Counted from the stretch's first letter, positions 1 to 8,244 are shown. The stretch: 64,000 bases of DNA from DAOUJI01 sp965237875 (GCA_965237875.1 CBDEGP010000002.1:1736001-1800000), one strand, 5' to 3'. A program made the numbers and translations. The notes: generated from the sequence alone by a model not told the origin.

Positions 1-487
1 AGTCGTAGGAAGTGAAGAGAAGCTCTTTGTAGAAAAGACCCACGGCCAACAGCACGATGGCCGTGACGACTCCGATGACCAATATCTGGTCCCAGGAAGT
101 CCCCAGTACGTTGCCGAATAGGAAGCTCAAAAGGTCTGCGGTGTAGTTGTCGACGCTGCTGATGATTATGATGCCCAGCGCAAACCCCGCCGCGTATATT
201 ATGCCCACTGACGTGTCCAACTTGATCCGGGCTTGGCGGCTCACGTAGGTGATGGCCAGAGAAGCGGGGACCGCCCACACGAGGGCCCCCAAGAAGATGC
301 TCCCGCCCAGAAGGTAGGACGCGGCGATGCCTGTGAGGGAGGAGTGGGCCACCGCGTCTCCCATGAAAGCAAGACCGCGCAGTACAACGTACGTGCCGAC
401 CACTGAGCAGCAGACTGCGGCCAGCGCCGATGCCGCCAAGGCCCGTTGCATGAACGCATACGAAAGGGGTTCGGTTATAACATCCAT
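1..487 (-). CDS. Metal ABC transporter permease, ABC-3 (MntB/ZnuB) family, partial
   Basis: Integral membrane subunit that would carry Mn, Zn or Fe across the membrane with the ATPase encoded next to it. I read it from ATG at 487; it begins MDVITEPLSYAFMQRAL, the usual start of this family, and runs off the left edge, so only about 162 N-terminal residues are present. Several hydrophobic segments are visible, together with the conserved GDAVAHSSLTGIAASYLLGG stretch and the SVGIIYAAGFALGI region typical of ABC-3 permeases. It lies 9 bp downstream of the ATPase stop on the same strand, so the two are co-transcribed. Family assignment is firm; the metal cannot be told from sequence alone. The binding protein is not in the window. 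Confidence 0.9.
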   Translation of the reverse strand, partial: MDVITEPLSYAFMQRALAASALAAVCCSVVGTYVVLRGLAFMGDAVAHSSLTGIAASYLLGGSIFLGALVWAVPASLAITYVSRQARIKLDTSVGIIYAAGFALGIIIISSVDNYTADLLSFLFGNVLGTSWDQILVIGVVTAIVLLAVGLFYKELLFTSYD

Positions 488-496
488 GGGTTGACG

Positions 497-1306
497 CTAC
501 TTTCCCTGGACTCCGCCGTCGTCGCCGTGAAGGTGATGCTGATATGCGTACGCCTGCCCATCCACGTGGACCATGAGCAGGTGGGTGCCGAAGGTCTCAC
601 TCAAGACCTTCTCGGTCAGCACCTCATAGGGGCGTCCAAAGGCCACCAGATGCCTGTTGAGGCAACAAGCGTTGTAGCAGGCGCTGGATACGCAAGAGAG
701 GTCGTGGGTGCTCAGCGCCACCGTAGCGCCCTGGCTCTGTAGGCTGCGGACGATGTCCAGGATCTGGTGCTGGGCCGTGGCGTCCAGTCCCGCCAGGGGT
801 TCGTCCAACAGAAGCAGTCTGGGCTTGTCGGCCAACGCCCTGGCCAGAAGCACCCGGCGACGCTGTCCGCTCGACAGCTCGCCTATGAGGCGCTTCTTCA
901 GAGAAGCCATTCCGACTTGCTCCAGGGCCTCTTCGGCAGCCAAGCGGTCCGACTTGCCGGGCCTTCGAAAGAGGCCCAACTTGCCGTACGTGCCCATCAG
1001 CGCCACGTCTTCCACGGTGACGGGAAAGTCCCAGTCCACCATCTCCATCTGGGGCATATACCCCACTTGAGACCGCCGGGCTCCGGTCGGCTCTCCAAAA
1101 ATCCGCACCTGGCCTCTCCAGGGCTTGATAAGGCCCAGGATCACTTTGAACAGGGTGGACTTGCCTGAGCCGTTGGGCCCAATGATTCCCAGTATTTCGC
1201 CGGGGGACACCGTCAGGCTGATGTCTTCCAGGGCCGTGTGGGTGTGATAGCCGGCCCACACGCCTTCGATTTCAAGGACGGGTGGACTTCCGTTGTCTAC
1301 AGCCAT
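497..1306 (-). CDS. Metal ABC transporter ATP-binding protein (MntA/ZnuC-like)
   Basis: ATPase subunit that powers the metal importer. Walker A is GPNGSGKST, the signature is LSSGQRRR and Walker B is LLLLDEPLAGLD, followed by the switch histidine in LSTHDL. I place the start at ATG 1306 (MAVDNGS), giving 269 residues, because GGAGG lies about 7 bases upstream; an in-frame start at 1351 would add 15 low-complexity residues and run into the operator at 1355. The gene is followed at 9 bp by the permease and preceded by a Fur-family regulator on the same strand. Regulation by that protein through the dyad at 1355-1369 is likely but inferred. Confidence 0.93.
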   Translation of the reverse strand: MAVDNGSPPVLEIEGVWAGYHTHTALEDISLTVSPGEILGIIGPNGSGKSTLFKVILGLIKPWRGQVRIFGEPTGARRSQVGYMPQMEMVDWDFPVTVEDVALMGTYGKLGLFRRPGKSDRLAAEEALEQVGMASLKKRLIGELSSGQRRRVLLARALADKPRLLLLDEPLAGLDATAQHQILDIVRSLQSQGATVALSTHDLSCVSSACYNACCLNRHLVAFGRPYEVLTEKVLSETFGTHLLMVHVDGQAYAYQHHLHGDDGGVQGK

Positions 1307-1354
1307 TGTCCCACCTCCCATTCCGGTTTCTCCGGCAGCCTGCCGGGCCAAGAT

Positions 1355-1369
1355 TGATACTTTGTATCA
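1355..1369. promoter_or_regulatory. Fur/Zur/MntR-like operator upstream of the metal ABC genes
   Basis: TGATACTTTGTATCA is a perfect 6-3-6 inverted repeat 48 bp before the ATPase start and just downstream of the Fur-family gene. Its form resembles the 7-1-7 sites bound by Fur-family dimers. A near copy (TGATAC-AAT-GTATAC) occurs at 47259-47273 ahead of sufB. Binding is inferred from shape, position and the adjacent regulator. Confidence 0.6.
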
Positions 1370-1397
1370 CTATCCGGCAAAAAAAGAGACTCCGTCC

Positions 1398-1898
1398 CTA
1401 TCCGACCGCCGCCGTTGTTTTCTGAGGGGAAACGGCCCCGTCGGACTGTTGGCCGGCTTTCTTCCAGCACTCAACACACCTGCCGTAGACCTCGAGCCGG
1501 TGGCCGTCCATATGGAACTCGCTGCCGGCGGCGCGTTCCTTCAGCAGGTCGTCGATGTCGCATCCCAGCAGGTCCTGGGCCAGCCCGCACTCGGTGCATA
1601 TCAGATGGTGGTGATGCCCCGTATGGCTCATCTGGTACCTGGGGCTGCCATTTTCCAGCAGCACCCTGCAGAGTATCCCGGTCTCCACCAACAAGCCCAG
1701 GCACCTGAACACGGTGGCCCTGCCCACCGCGGGGAGCTCTCGACACACTTCCTCCGCCGTGAACTGGTGGTCCCTGGCCGCCACTGAGCCGACAACTGCA
1801 CGCCTGGGAGCGGTGGACCTGTATCCACGCTCCTCTACTACCTGCATGAACTGGTGGGCCTTGGAGTAAGGCTTGTTTCCAATAGTTTTTGATACCAT
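1398..1898 (-). CDS. Fur-family metal-responsive transcriptional regulator
   Basis: 166-residue winged-helix repressor of the Fur/Zur/PerR family. The N-terminal half holds the DNA-binding domain (…TAPRRAVVGSVAARDHQFTAEEVCREL… with RATVFRCLGLLVETG as recognition region). The C-terminal half has the metal sites: HHHHLICTEC (regulatory and structural ligands) and a second cysteine pair, GRCVEC, near the end. Those two Cys pairs form the structural zinc site of many family members. It lies directly upstream of the ABC transporter on the same strand, so it most likely senses the transported metal. Zur, Mur or PerR cannot be told apart safely. The C-terminal tail after CVEC (about 22 residues) is longer than usual. 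Confidence 0.92.
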   Translation of the reverse strand: MVSKTIGNKPYSKAHQFMQVVEERGYRSTAPRRAVVGSVAARDHQFTAEEVCRELPAVGRATVFRCLGLLVETGILCRVLLENGSPRYQMSHTGHHHHLICTECGLAQDLLGCDIDDLLKERAAGSEFHMDGHRLEVYGRCVECWKKAGQQSDGAVSPQKTTAAVG

Positions 1899-1975
1899 GT
1901 CTCTTACCTGAGGTCAGCTTAGCAGACCTCCCGAATGGTGTCAACAGAAACCGATAGGCACGGCTCTTTGGCCGG

Positions 1976-2009
1976 TTGACACCCAACGGGAAGGCGTGGT
2001 AATTTACCA
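1976..2009 (+). promoter_or_regulatory. Possible promoter with 13-bp palindrome
   Basis: TTGACA at 1976-1981 is followed after 17-18 bp by a weak -10 (TAATTT) that sits inside the perfect palindrome TGGTAATTTACCA (1997-2009). A plus-strand transcript from here would run to the terminator at 2108-2143. The palindrome could instead be an operator for the Fur-family gene that starts at 1898 on the other strand. Only the sequence pattern supports this. Confidence 0.3.
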
Positions 2010-2107
2010 GGCGATGGTCATCATTAGATTTGGCGACGACCTCTTCCACTTGTGTACCGGTCCCTAATCGGGACAGGCGACACCGGTATAGTTCCGCAAC
2101 AAGCCTG

Positions 2108-2143
2108 CGCCCGTTGAGTAAACTCCAACGGGCGTAGTTTTTT
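2108..2143 (+). terminator. Intrinsic terminator, possibly ending a short RNA
   Basis: A perfect 9-bp stem (CGCCCGTTG / CAACGGGCG, loop of 9) is followed after three bases by six T. The region between 2009 and 2108 holds no convincing reading frame but does contain a nested hairpin (ACCGG-TCCC…GGGA…CCGGT near 2055-2093). The unit may therefore be a structured small RNA of about 130 nt. No known RNA family was recognised. Confidence 0.45.
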
Positions 2144-2295
2144 GTGTCAGGCGATAACCATGAAAACCTGGAAAATGGACGCAGCATCGCTTAAACGGTT
2201 CGAAGACGATCTGTTCTGCCTTTGTACCGCGCCCCTGGCGCAGGGGCCGCGGCCAAGACCTACGACGCTAAATGTGAAACAGGACCGGTGAACAG

Positions 2296-2607
2296 ATGCA
2301 CTCACGAGCCCACACAGCAGAGATGATACGGGGACTTACGGCCAAGCTTCTGCCCAGTTCCCCCGAGTATCCCCACCAGCATGTTTTTAGCACAGACCTG
2401 ACTCCCGCCCCGGATGACCCTTGGGAATCGCGAATCCTGGACCTGTGTGACGGAAGGCATGTGGACAATCTCAAAGAGGCCGTCTTACGGCAGTTGGCGT
2501 CGAGCGGTTCAGGAGCGGACATTGGGCTATGGAAGACTGCCTTCGAAAAGGAGTTGAACGCAACCCTCGGCAGTCTGGCGAGCAGAGGGTACATCAGGCT
2601 CGAATAA
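2296..2607 (+). CDS. Hypothetical protein, 103 aa
   Basis: Product not recognised. The frame opens at ATG 2296 and gives 103 residues: a loose N-terminal third, then a compact, mostly helical region (HVDNLKEAVLRQLASSG, LWKTAFEKELNATLGSLASRGYI) that could be a small winged-helix or helical bundle. No strong Shine-Dalgarno precedes it. An antisense frame of similar length overlaps it but has a poorer composition. It stands alone between the Fur-family gene and lepB. A real gene is more likely than not on composition only. Confidence 0.45.
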   Translation: MHSRAHTAEMIRGLTAKLLPSSPEYPHQHVFSTDLTPAPDDPWESRILDLCDGRHVDNLKEAVLRQLASSGSGADIGLWKTAFEKELNATLGSLASRGYIRLE

Positions 2608-2807
2608 CCCGGCCCGGTTCCACAAAACATCCTGGACATGTCATTCCTGTAAGAGTTCGCTAGTTCGTTACTACGTTCGGGATGACAGTGCCGCTGAGTT
2701 GGATTCGGAACAATAGGCGCCGTGGGTGGGAATAACGGCAGTGAGACGGGCCGACATACGTTCCGGTGTGAACAGGCCCTAGCCCAGCGCAGACCTTGGG
2801 CGCCCGG

Positions 2808-3407
2808 CTAGTTGTTCAGCCTGTCTACGAAGGGCAATTCCGACAAGGGCCAGTAGACGAAGGCGACCTTGCCCACTATGTCCTCCAACCGGACGGGGCC
2901 CCAGTCCTTCGAGTCGTTGCTTCTGCCCCGGTTGTCGCCCAACACGTAGAACTCGTCGTCCTTCAACGTAATGGCCGGCGAGTCTTGGTAATTTCTAAAC
3001 CCGCTGCCCAACGCCCAGCTCTCTTCCAGTTCGACACCGTTGATGTAGACGGCCCCGGAACGTATCTCCACCGTCTCCCCGGGAAGGCCGATGACCCTCT
3101 TTACGAAGTCTTTAGGCGGCCTGACGGGGGCGTGAAACACGATGACATCCCCTCTTTGAGGCGGGCTAGAGAAAGGAAGGCGCCTCTTCTCGTCTCCTGC
3201 GTCCCACAACGGCGCCAGGTCCGAGAGGCGGCGCATGTCCAGCCGGAAGAAAGGGAGCTTGTTCACCATCAAATATTCTCCGCCGTTCAACTCGGGCTTC
3301 ATGCTGTGGCCTTCCACCTTGAAGTTCTCGATGGAGCCTCTGATGAGGAAGAAGATTAGCAGGGCCAATACGACGGCCTCGAAGAGTTCGCGGAAAACGT
3401 GGGTCAT
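2808..3407 (-). CDS. lepB: Signal peptidase I
   Basis: Membrane serine protease that removes signal peptides from secreted proteins. One N-terminal membrane segment (residues about 8-23) precedes the catalytic domain. The nucleophile is Ser35 in EGHSMKP and the general base Lys102 in DFVKRVIGLPGE. The C-terminal signature GDNRGRSNDSKDWG is present. At 199 residues it has the length of compact single-span bacterial forms. It is monocistronic, with repeats on one side and a small hypothetical gene on the other. Family and function are firm. Confidence 0.95.
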   Translation of the reverse strand: MTHVFRELFEAVVLALLIFFLIRGSIENFKVEGHSMKPELNGGEYLMVNKLPFFRLDMRRLSDLAPLWDAGDEKRRLPFSSPPQRGDVIVFHAPVRPPKDFVKRVIGLPGETVEIRSGAVYINGVELEESWALGSGFRNYQDSPAITLKDDEFYVLGDNRGRSNDSKDWGPVRLEDIVGKVAFVYWPLSELPFVDRLNN

Positions 3408-3513
3408 GGAGGGTTGACGCTCATTGGACGGTAAGGGTGTCAGTTGAATTATAGCATGGAGGCCCTCATTTTCCCGGCGCGTCGTGCGCCTTATTGACCA
3501 CTATGCGGCGGCC

Positions 3514-3772
3514 GTAACTGTTCAGTCTCCGTTAGAAACGGAAGTCGCCCGAGTCTCCCAGCGGGGATCTTTGCATAACCTCCACAATTCCGGCGGAGGC
3601 CGGAATCCAGGGCCTCGCCCGAAGCTGGGGAACGCCCTCACCCCTTCGGCAGGCTCTAGCCCTTTCCCAAAGGGAGAGAGGGTTACGCAAAGGTCTCCAG
3701 AGAGGGAAAGCCAAAGTCCCTTCCCCTGTGGAGGAAGGTTAGGATGGGGGCGTCCCTACTCTGAACAGTTGC
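3514..3772. repeat. MITE-like element with IS66-type ends
   Basis: The segment starts GTAACTGTTCAG and ends with the inverse of GCAACTGTTCAG, matching the first 12 bases of the IS66 element that begins 7 bp further right (GTAACTGTTCAG). Inside lie a short hairpin (3587-3606, ATTCCGGC/GCCGGAAT) and the repeat text CCCTCACCCC…GGGAGAG, with no coding capacity. It looks like a non-autonomous derivative mobilisable by the IS66 transposase. No clear target duplication flanks it. Confidence 0.5.
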
Positions 3773-3778
3773 GGCACC

Positions 3779-5221
3779 GTAACTGTTCAGACTTGAGGGG
3801 ATGTGAGTAACTGACGGCATGCCACGAGGGGGTTTAATCCCCTCGCGCGCCAGGTGCCGAAGAGGGAAGCCAGGGCCATCTTGCTATCGGTGCCCTGCTG
3901 CGAGCGGGTGCCGCCGCTGATCTTACGGCTGATCACCAGGTGCCTCAGGCTCCGCTCGGCAGCGTTGTTATCGGATGGCACCCCAGGCTCGGCCACAAAG
4001 ACAAACAGCTCCTTGATAAACCGCTCTATGCGCCGACACAGCTTGCGTTGGACTGCCAACGGGTCTTCCAGGAACGGTCGGCAGCGGGCCAGCAATTTCC
4101 GTTCCAGCCCCAGCTGGTCAAGACGCCTTTGGTGCGCCCCGGGATGGGCCGAGGCCTTGGCCGCAGCGTAGAGCTTGTGGATGGCCACAGACCACCGCGC
4201 CAGCCTAGAGTCATCCGGGTAGAGGGTCTTCAGGTCATGGATGTCCCGCAGCAGATGGGCCCAGCACCGTTGCTTCAGGCCAGGGTAATGATGATAGGCA
4301 GCGTAGAAATCGCTGACCAACACCCCGCCGAAGGACTGATCCAGCACTTCGTCCACCACCCCCTTATCCCGGCCACGGCGCAGGAAGTACCGTTCGGTGG
4401 GGGTGCTGAAGGTCCAGACATAGCCATTGGTCCCGTCCTGGCGCCAGCCGGTCTCGTCGGCCTGCACCACGGGGCTGGCTCGAATTCGATCCAGCACCTC
4501 GGCCACTGCCTGTTGGGCCTGTTGAGCCGCCCCATGGATGACCCGGACGATGCCCCCGACGCTCAGGTGCAACTGATGCGCCGTCCGCAGATACCATTGG
4601 ATGGTGCGTAGGGGCAGTCGTCCCTCTTCTCGCAGCGTCACTATCAGGCTGACCAGGTTGACCCCCAAGCGCTGGCGCCCCATGACCACGCCATCCAGCG
4701 CCACCTTGGGCACCCGACGCCGCTGGCACTCCGGGCAAGTCCGGGCCACGTAGACATGCTCCGTCACTTGTACCGGAACCGTCGGAATCTCGATGACTTC
4801 CCGGGTCCTCTGTGCCCATCCCCCAGCCAGGCTCCCGCCACAATCCGGACAGGTCTCTAGGGCATGCTCCACCCGATGAGTCGGCGTCATACGCTGGCGA
4901 GCAAAGCTATGGGTCCGTGGCTTTCTTGGCCCCTTCTTCTTCTCTGGCGCCCTTCGGCCTGGAACCGGTTTATTGCCCGGCATTCTGGTCGGTCCCCCCG
5001 GCTTGAGGCTCCCTTCCAGCGACGCTATCCGCCGATGCAACTGGGCAATGGCAGCCTGCTGCTGGGCAATGACCTCCAACAGCACTTCACGATTGGCTGT
5101 GGTCAGGTCAAGTTCGCTGTACACCCCTTTGGTATGACATAACCCCTGCCTCCCATGCTACCCCCTACCAAGCGCCTTTCGGCTATTTAACCCCCCCCCC
5201 CCCCCAAGTCTGAACACTTAC
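3779..5221. mobile_element. Complete IS66-family insertion sequence with 8-bp target duplication
   Basis: Terminal inverted repeats are GTAACTGTTCAGACTTG on the left and GTAAGTGTTCAGACTTG on the right, one mismatch in 17. The flanking 8-bp direct repeat GCGGCACC (3771-3778 and 5222-5229) is perfect, as expected for IS66 family members. The element is 1443 bp with a single transposase gene and no tnpA/tnpB accessory frames. A run of 15 C (5191-5205) abuts the right terminal repeat. The intact repeat and duplication point to a fairly recent insertion. Confidence 0.93.
3787..5124 (-). CDS. IS66-family transposase
   Basis: 445-residue DDE transposase of IS66 type. Order: an N-terminal leucine-zipper-like helix (residues about 10-40), a basic linker, a zinc-finger-like region with ETCPDCGG and RTCPECQ, then the catalytic core. 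The core has VQADETGW (first Asp), VSDFYAAYHHYPG with RCWAHLLRDI (second Asp) and SDNNAAERSLRH (Glu). The stop codon lies within the left terminal inverted repeat. The reading frame is intact, so the element is probably active or recently so. Confidence 0.95.
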   Translation of the reverse strand: MYSELDLTTANREVLLEVIAQQQAAIAQLHRRIASLEGSLKPGGPTRMPGNKPVPGRRAPEKKKGPRKPRTHSFARQRMTPTHRVEHALETCPDCGGSLAGGWAQRTREVIEIPTVPVQVTEHVYVARTCPECQRRRVPKVALDGVVMGRQRLGVNLVSLIVTLREEGRLPLRTIQWYLRTAHQLHLSVGGIVRVIHGAAQQAQQAVAEVLDRIRASPVVQADETGWRQDGTNGYVWTFSTPTERYFLRRGRDKGVVDEVLDQSFGGVLVSDFYAAYHHYPGLKQRCWAHLLRDIHDLKTLYPDDSRLARWSVAIHKLYAAAKASAHPGAHQRRLDQLGLERKLLARCRPFLEDPLAVQRKLCRRIERFIKELFVFVAEPGVPSDNNAAERSLRHLVISRKISGGTRSQQGTDSKMALASLFGTWRARGLNPLVACRQLLTSPQV

Positions 5222-5332
5222 GCGGCACCCCCGCTCCTTGCTTTGGCGTGCGTGATGCTGGTAAAATGCCCCCGCCCGCCGTTCTTTTGGACGTAATATG
5301 GACGGTCGGGGCATGGGAGAGGAGACTCAGCC

Positions 5333-6409
5333 TTGGGCAAGATCAGAACGGCGATTATCGGGGTGGGCAACTGCGCGTCCTCGCTTGTGCAGGGAGTGTA
5401 CAAGTACCAAAACCTCTCCGATAACGGGAATGTCCCGGGGATTATGCACCCCGACGTCGGAGGGTACGGCATCGACGACTTGGAGTTCGTCGCCGCCTTC
5501 GACGTGGACGTGAACAAGGTGGGCAAGGACCTGTCCGAGGCGATATACACGGAGCCCAACAACACCATAAAGTTCCACGACGTGCCCAACGTCGGCGTCA
5601 CAGTTGAGAGAGGAATGACCCACGACGGGATCGGCAAGTACGTGGAGCATCTGGTCAAGAAGAGCTCAGGGGCCACGTCCGACATTGTCAACATTCTCCG
5701 AGAACGGGAATGTGACGTGGTGGTCAACTTCTTGCCGGTGGGCAGCGAAATGGCCACCAAATGGTACGTCGAGCAGGTCCTGGCCGCCGGATGCGGGCTG
5801 GTCAACTGCATTCCTGTGTTCATTGCCCGCGAGTCCTACTGGCAGAAGCGTTTCAAGGACGCAGGCCTTCCCGTTGTGGGTGACGACGTAAAGTCCCAGC
5901 TGGGCGCCACCATCACCCACCGAGTCCTGACGCGTCTGTTCGAGGACCGGGGAGTGAAGCTTGGCAGGACGTACCAACTCAACTTCGGCGGGAACACCGA
6001 CTTCCTGAACATGCTTGAACGGGAGCGTCTGGTGTCCAAGAAGATATCGAAGACCAACTCCGTCTCCTCGCAGCTGGACTCTGACATCGGTCCCGACAAC
6101 ATTCACATCGGCCCCAGCGACCACGTGCCCTGGCTTGGCGACCGGAAGTGGTGCTACATACGCATGGAGGGAGAGAACTTCGGCGGCGCTCCTTTGAACA
6201 TCGAACTCAAGCTGGAGGTGTGGGACAGCCCCAACTCCGCCGGAGTCGTCGTGGATGCGGTCCGATGCGTCAAGCTGGCCCTGGACCGGGGCATGAGCGG
6301 CGCCGTCACCGCTCCGTCCGCGTACTTTATGAAGTCTCCGCCTGTGCAGTACACCGACGACAGGGCCAGGGAGATGGTCGAGGCCTTTATCGAGGGCCGG
6401 GAGGCCTAG
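5333..6409 (+). CDS. ino1: Inositol-3-phosphate synthase (Ino1)
   Basis: Converts glucose-6-phosphate to inositol-3-phosphate with NAD as cofactor, the entry step to inositol lipids. The Rossmann motif IIGVGNCASSLVQG lies at residues about 8-21. The family blocks VNFLPVGSE, DDVKSQLGAT and NFGGNTDFLNM, and the C-terminal KLEVWDSPNSAG, are all present. At 358 residues it matches the short actinobacterial-type enzyme rather than the eukaryotic form. The start is TTG at 5333 with GGAGA 11 bases before it. It is followed by a PimA-like glycosyltransferase and a CDP-alcohol phosphatidyltransferase on the same strand. Confidence 0.95.
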   Translation: MGKIRTAIIGVGNCASSLVQGVYKYQNLSDNGNVPGIMHPDVGGYGIDDLEFVAAFDVDVNKVGKDLSEAIYTEPNNTIKFHDVPNVGVTVERGMTHDGIGKYVEHLVKKSSGATSDIVNILRERECDVVVNFLPVGSEMATKWYVEQVLAAGCGLVNCIPVFIARESYWQKRFKDAGLPVVGDDVKSQLGATITHRVLTRLFEDRGVKLGRTYQLNFGGNTDFLNMLERERLVSKKISKTNSVSSQLDSDIGPDNIHIGPSDHVPWLGDRKWCYIRMEGENFGGAPLNIELKLEVWDSPNSAGVVVDAVRCVKLALDRGMSGAVTAPSAYFMKSPPVQYTDDRAREMVEAFIEGREA

Positions 6410-6464
6410 GACGGTCCGCTTTTACGGACCGGGTTAGCTGATTCCATCGCATGGACGTCAGTGT

Positions 6465-7607
6465 ATGAAGATCGGTCTGGCATCTCCCTACGACATCACC
6501 TGGCCGGGCGGGGTCACCGTCCATATATCCAGGCTCGCCGACCGGCTGGAGGCTGCGGGCCATGAAGTAAAGATACTGGCCCCCCACTCACCCTCCAGGG
6601 ACCTGCCGGTCGGGTGCGAAGTCATACCTCTGGGAAGGTCCGTTCCCGTCCCCGCCGGAGGCTCGGTGGCCCGAGTGTCCCTTTCCCTGTGGCTGGACCA
6701 CAAGGTGCGGGACGTGTTGAGCCGGGAGTCCTTCGACCTGGTGCACATACACGAACCCCTTATGCCTGTCCTGTCTCTTACCGTGCTGAGGCACTCCAAT
6801 GCCGTGAACGTGGGGACGTTCCACGCGGTGCACGGCAAGTTCCGCAACTACGGCTGGTCCTTCCCCATACTGAGACGCTGGTTCAAGCGATTGGACGGCT
6901 GCATTGCCGTCTCCCCCGCCGCCAGGGAGTACGTTGAGAGGTTCTTCCGCGCCGAATATGAAATCATTCCCAACGGCATAGACGTGGAGAATTTCTCCCG
7001 TCCCAAAGAACCCATACCCGGTCTGAACGATGGAAAGACCAACATACTCTTCGTGGGCCGCATGGAGAAGCGCAAGGGGTTCAGATACCTGCTGGAGGCC
7101 TACGGAAAGCTCAAGTGGGAGAACCCGAACATCAGACTGGTGGTTGTGGGGCCGGGCAGTCCCGACCGGGACTGCTACCGCATCATGAGCGAACGGAACC
7201 TTCAGGACGTGGTTTTCGCCGGCACAGTCTCGTATGAAGACCTGCCCCGTTACTACCAGAGCGCAGACATCTGCTGCGCTCCGGCTACGGGCAGGGAGAG
7301 TTTCGGCATAGTGCTTCTCGAGGCTATGGCCTCGGGCAAGCCCGTGGTCGCCAGCAACATCAAGGGGTACGCGGCGGTGGTGGAGCATGGACGTCAGGGT
7401 CTTCTGGCGCCGCCAAAGGACGCGGGCAAACTGGCCGAGGCCCTGGGATTTCTCATCAACGACCCCGAGCTCAGAGAGAAGATGGGAGCCGCCGGACGAG
7501 AGAAGGCGGCCAGATACGAGTGGGACCTGGTGGCAAAGCAAATTATGGGATACTACGACCAAGTGATGGAAACTGCCTATGGCCTTTCCAGGCCGCGAGC
7601 AGTTTAG
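6465..7607 (+). CDS. GT4 glycosyltransferase, PimA-like
   Basis: 380-residue retaining glycosyltransferase of family GT4. The N-terminal half has the acceptor-domain motif WPGGVTVHISRLADRL and VHIHEPLMP; the C-terminal half has the nucleotide-sugar site FVGRMEKRKGF and GRESFGIVLLEAMASGKPVV (E-x7-E). The best match I recall is phosphatidylinositol alpha-mannosyltransferase PimA. The context (inositol phosphate synthase before, CDP-alcohol phosphatidyltransferase after) supports a glycosylated inositol phospholipid. The sugar donor is not proven. It begins 55 bp after ino1 and overlaps the next gene by 29 bp. Confidence 0.85.
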   Translation: MKIGLASPYDITWPGGVTVHISRLADRLEAAGHEVKILAPHSPSRDLPVGCEVIPLGRSVPVPAGGSVARVSLSLWLDHKVRDVLSRESFDLVHIHEPLMPVLSLTVLRHSNAVNVGTFHAVHGKFRNYGWSFPILRRWFKRLDGCIAVSPAAREYVERFFRAEYEIIPNGIDVENFSRPKEPIPGLNDGKTNILFVGRMEKRKGFRYLLEAYGKLKWENPNIRLVVVGPGSPDRDCYRIMSERNLQDVVFAGTVSYEDLPRYYQSADICCAPATGRESFGIVLLEAMASGKPVVASNIKGYAAVVEHGRQGLLAPPKDAGKLAEALGFLINDPELREKMGAAGREKAARYEWDLVAKQIMGYYDQVMETAYGLSRPRAV

Positions 7608-8244
7608 GTCCGCCGTTCTCCGTTACGTTGAGACCCCCGGAGCCAGGGCGCTTAACGGGCTGGGTCTCACCCCCAACCTTGTGACCCTAATCGGGTTTCT
7701 CGTCGCCCTTGGGGCGGCGGCCCTGGTGGGAGCCGGGTTCCTGTGGATTGGAGGGCTGGTCTTCCTGACGGGAGCCCTGCTGGACCTGATGGACGGGGCC
7801 CTGGCCCGTTACACCAAGAGAGAGTCCCGTTTCGGAGCTCTTCTGGACTCCGTTTTCGACCGGCTGGGTGAAGCGGCGCTCTTTCTGGGCATCGCCGTCT
7901 ACGGTCTGCTTGAGGACCTGGGAGACGGCCGAACTCTCTTCCTGACGGCAGCGGTCATGTCGGCTCTCATAACCTCCCAGATGGTCAGCTATCTTCGCGC
8001 CCGGGGCGAAGGGTTGGGCATATTCACTAAAGCCGGACTGATGACCCGACCCGAAAGGGTGATCCTCTACTCCTTGGGGCTCATCCTGGGCCTGAGAGCC
8101 TTGGAGGTCATACTAATCATCGTGGCAGCAGTGTCTTTCCTGACCCTCCTCCAACGCCTCTACGTTGTCGGCCGCGGGCTGGCATCCGAAGACGCGCAGG
8201 GGGGACCCGGCGAGAAACCCACCAACTGCACGGACCGCAAGTAG
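7579..8244 (+). CDS. CDP-alcohol phosphatidyltransferase, probable PI(P) synthase
   Basis: Integral membrane enzyme of 221 residues that joins an alcohol phosphate or alcohol to a CDP-lipid. The family signature is complete: DLMDGALARYTKRESRFGALLDSVFD fits D-x2-DG-x2-AR-x8-G-x3-D-x3-D, with its two divalent metal sites. Hydrophobic helices flank it. Given the upstream ino1 and PimA-like genes, inositol or inositol-phosphate is the likely acceptor; phosphatidylglycerophosphate synthase is the alternative. ATG 7579 overlaps the glycosyltransferase, suggesting translational coupling. Confidence 0.88.
   Translation: MAFPGREQFRSAVLRYVETPGARALNGLGLTPNLVTLIGFLVALGAAALVGAGFLWIGGLVFLTGALLDLMDGALARYTKRESRFGALLDSVFDRLGEAALFLGIAVYGLLEDLGDGRTLFLTAAVMSALITSQMVSYLRARGEGLGIFTKAGLMTRPERVILYSLGLILGLRALEVILIIVAAVSFLTLLQRLYVVGRGLASEDAQGGPGEKPTNCTDRK

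Noticed and set aside
2010..2060. Fluoride-riboswitch-like GGCGATGG text
   Set aside because: The paired UCGCC and the pseudoknot segment are missing, and no fluoride gene follows.
1471..2187. 238-codon frame upstream of and over the Fur-family gene
   Set aside because: Overlaps the Fur-family gene in another frame and crosses the terminator at 2108; composition is that of non-coding sequence.
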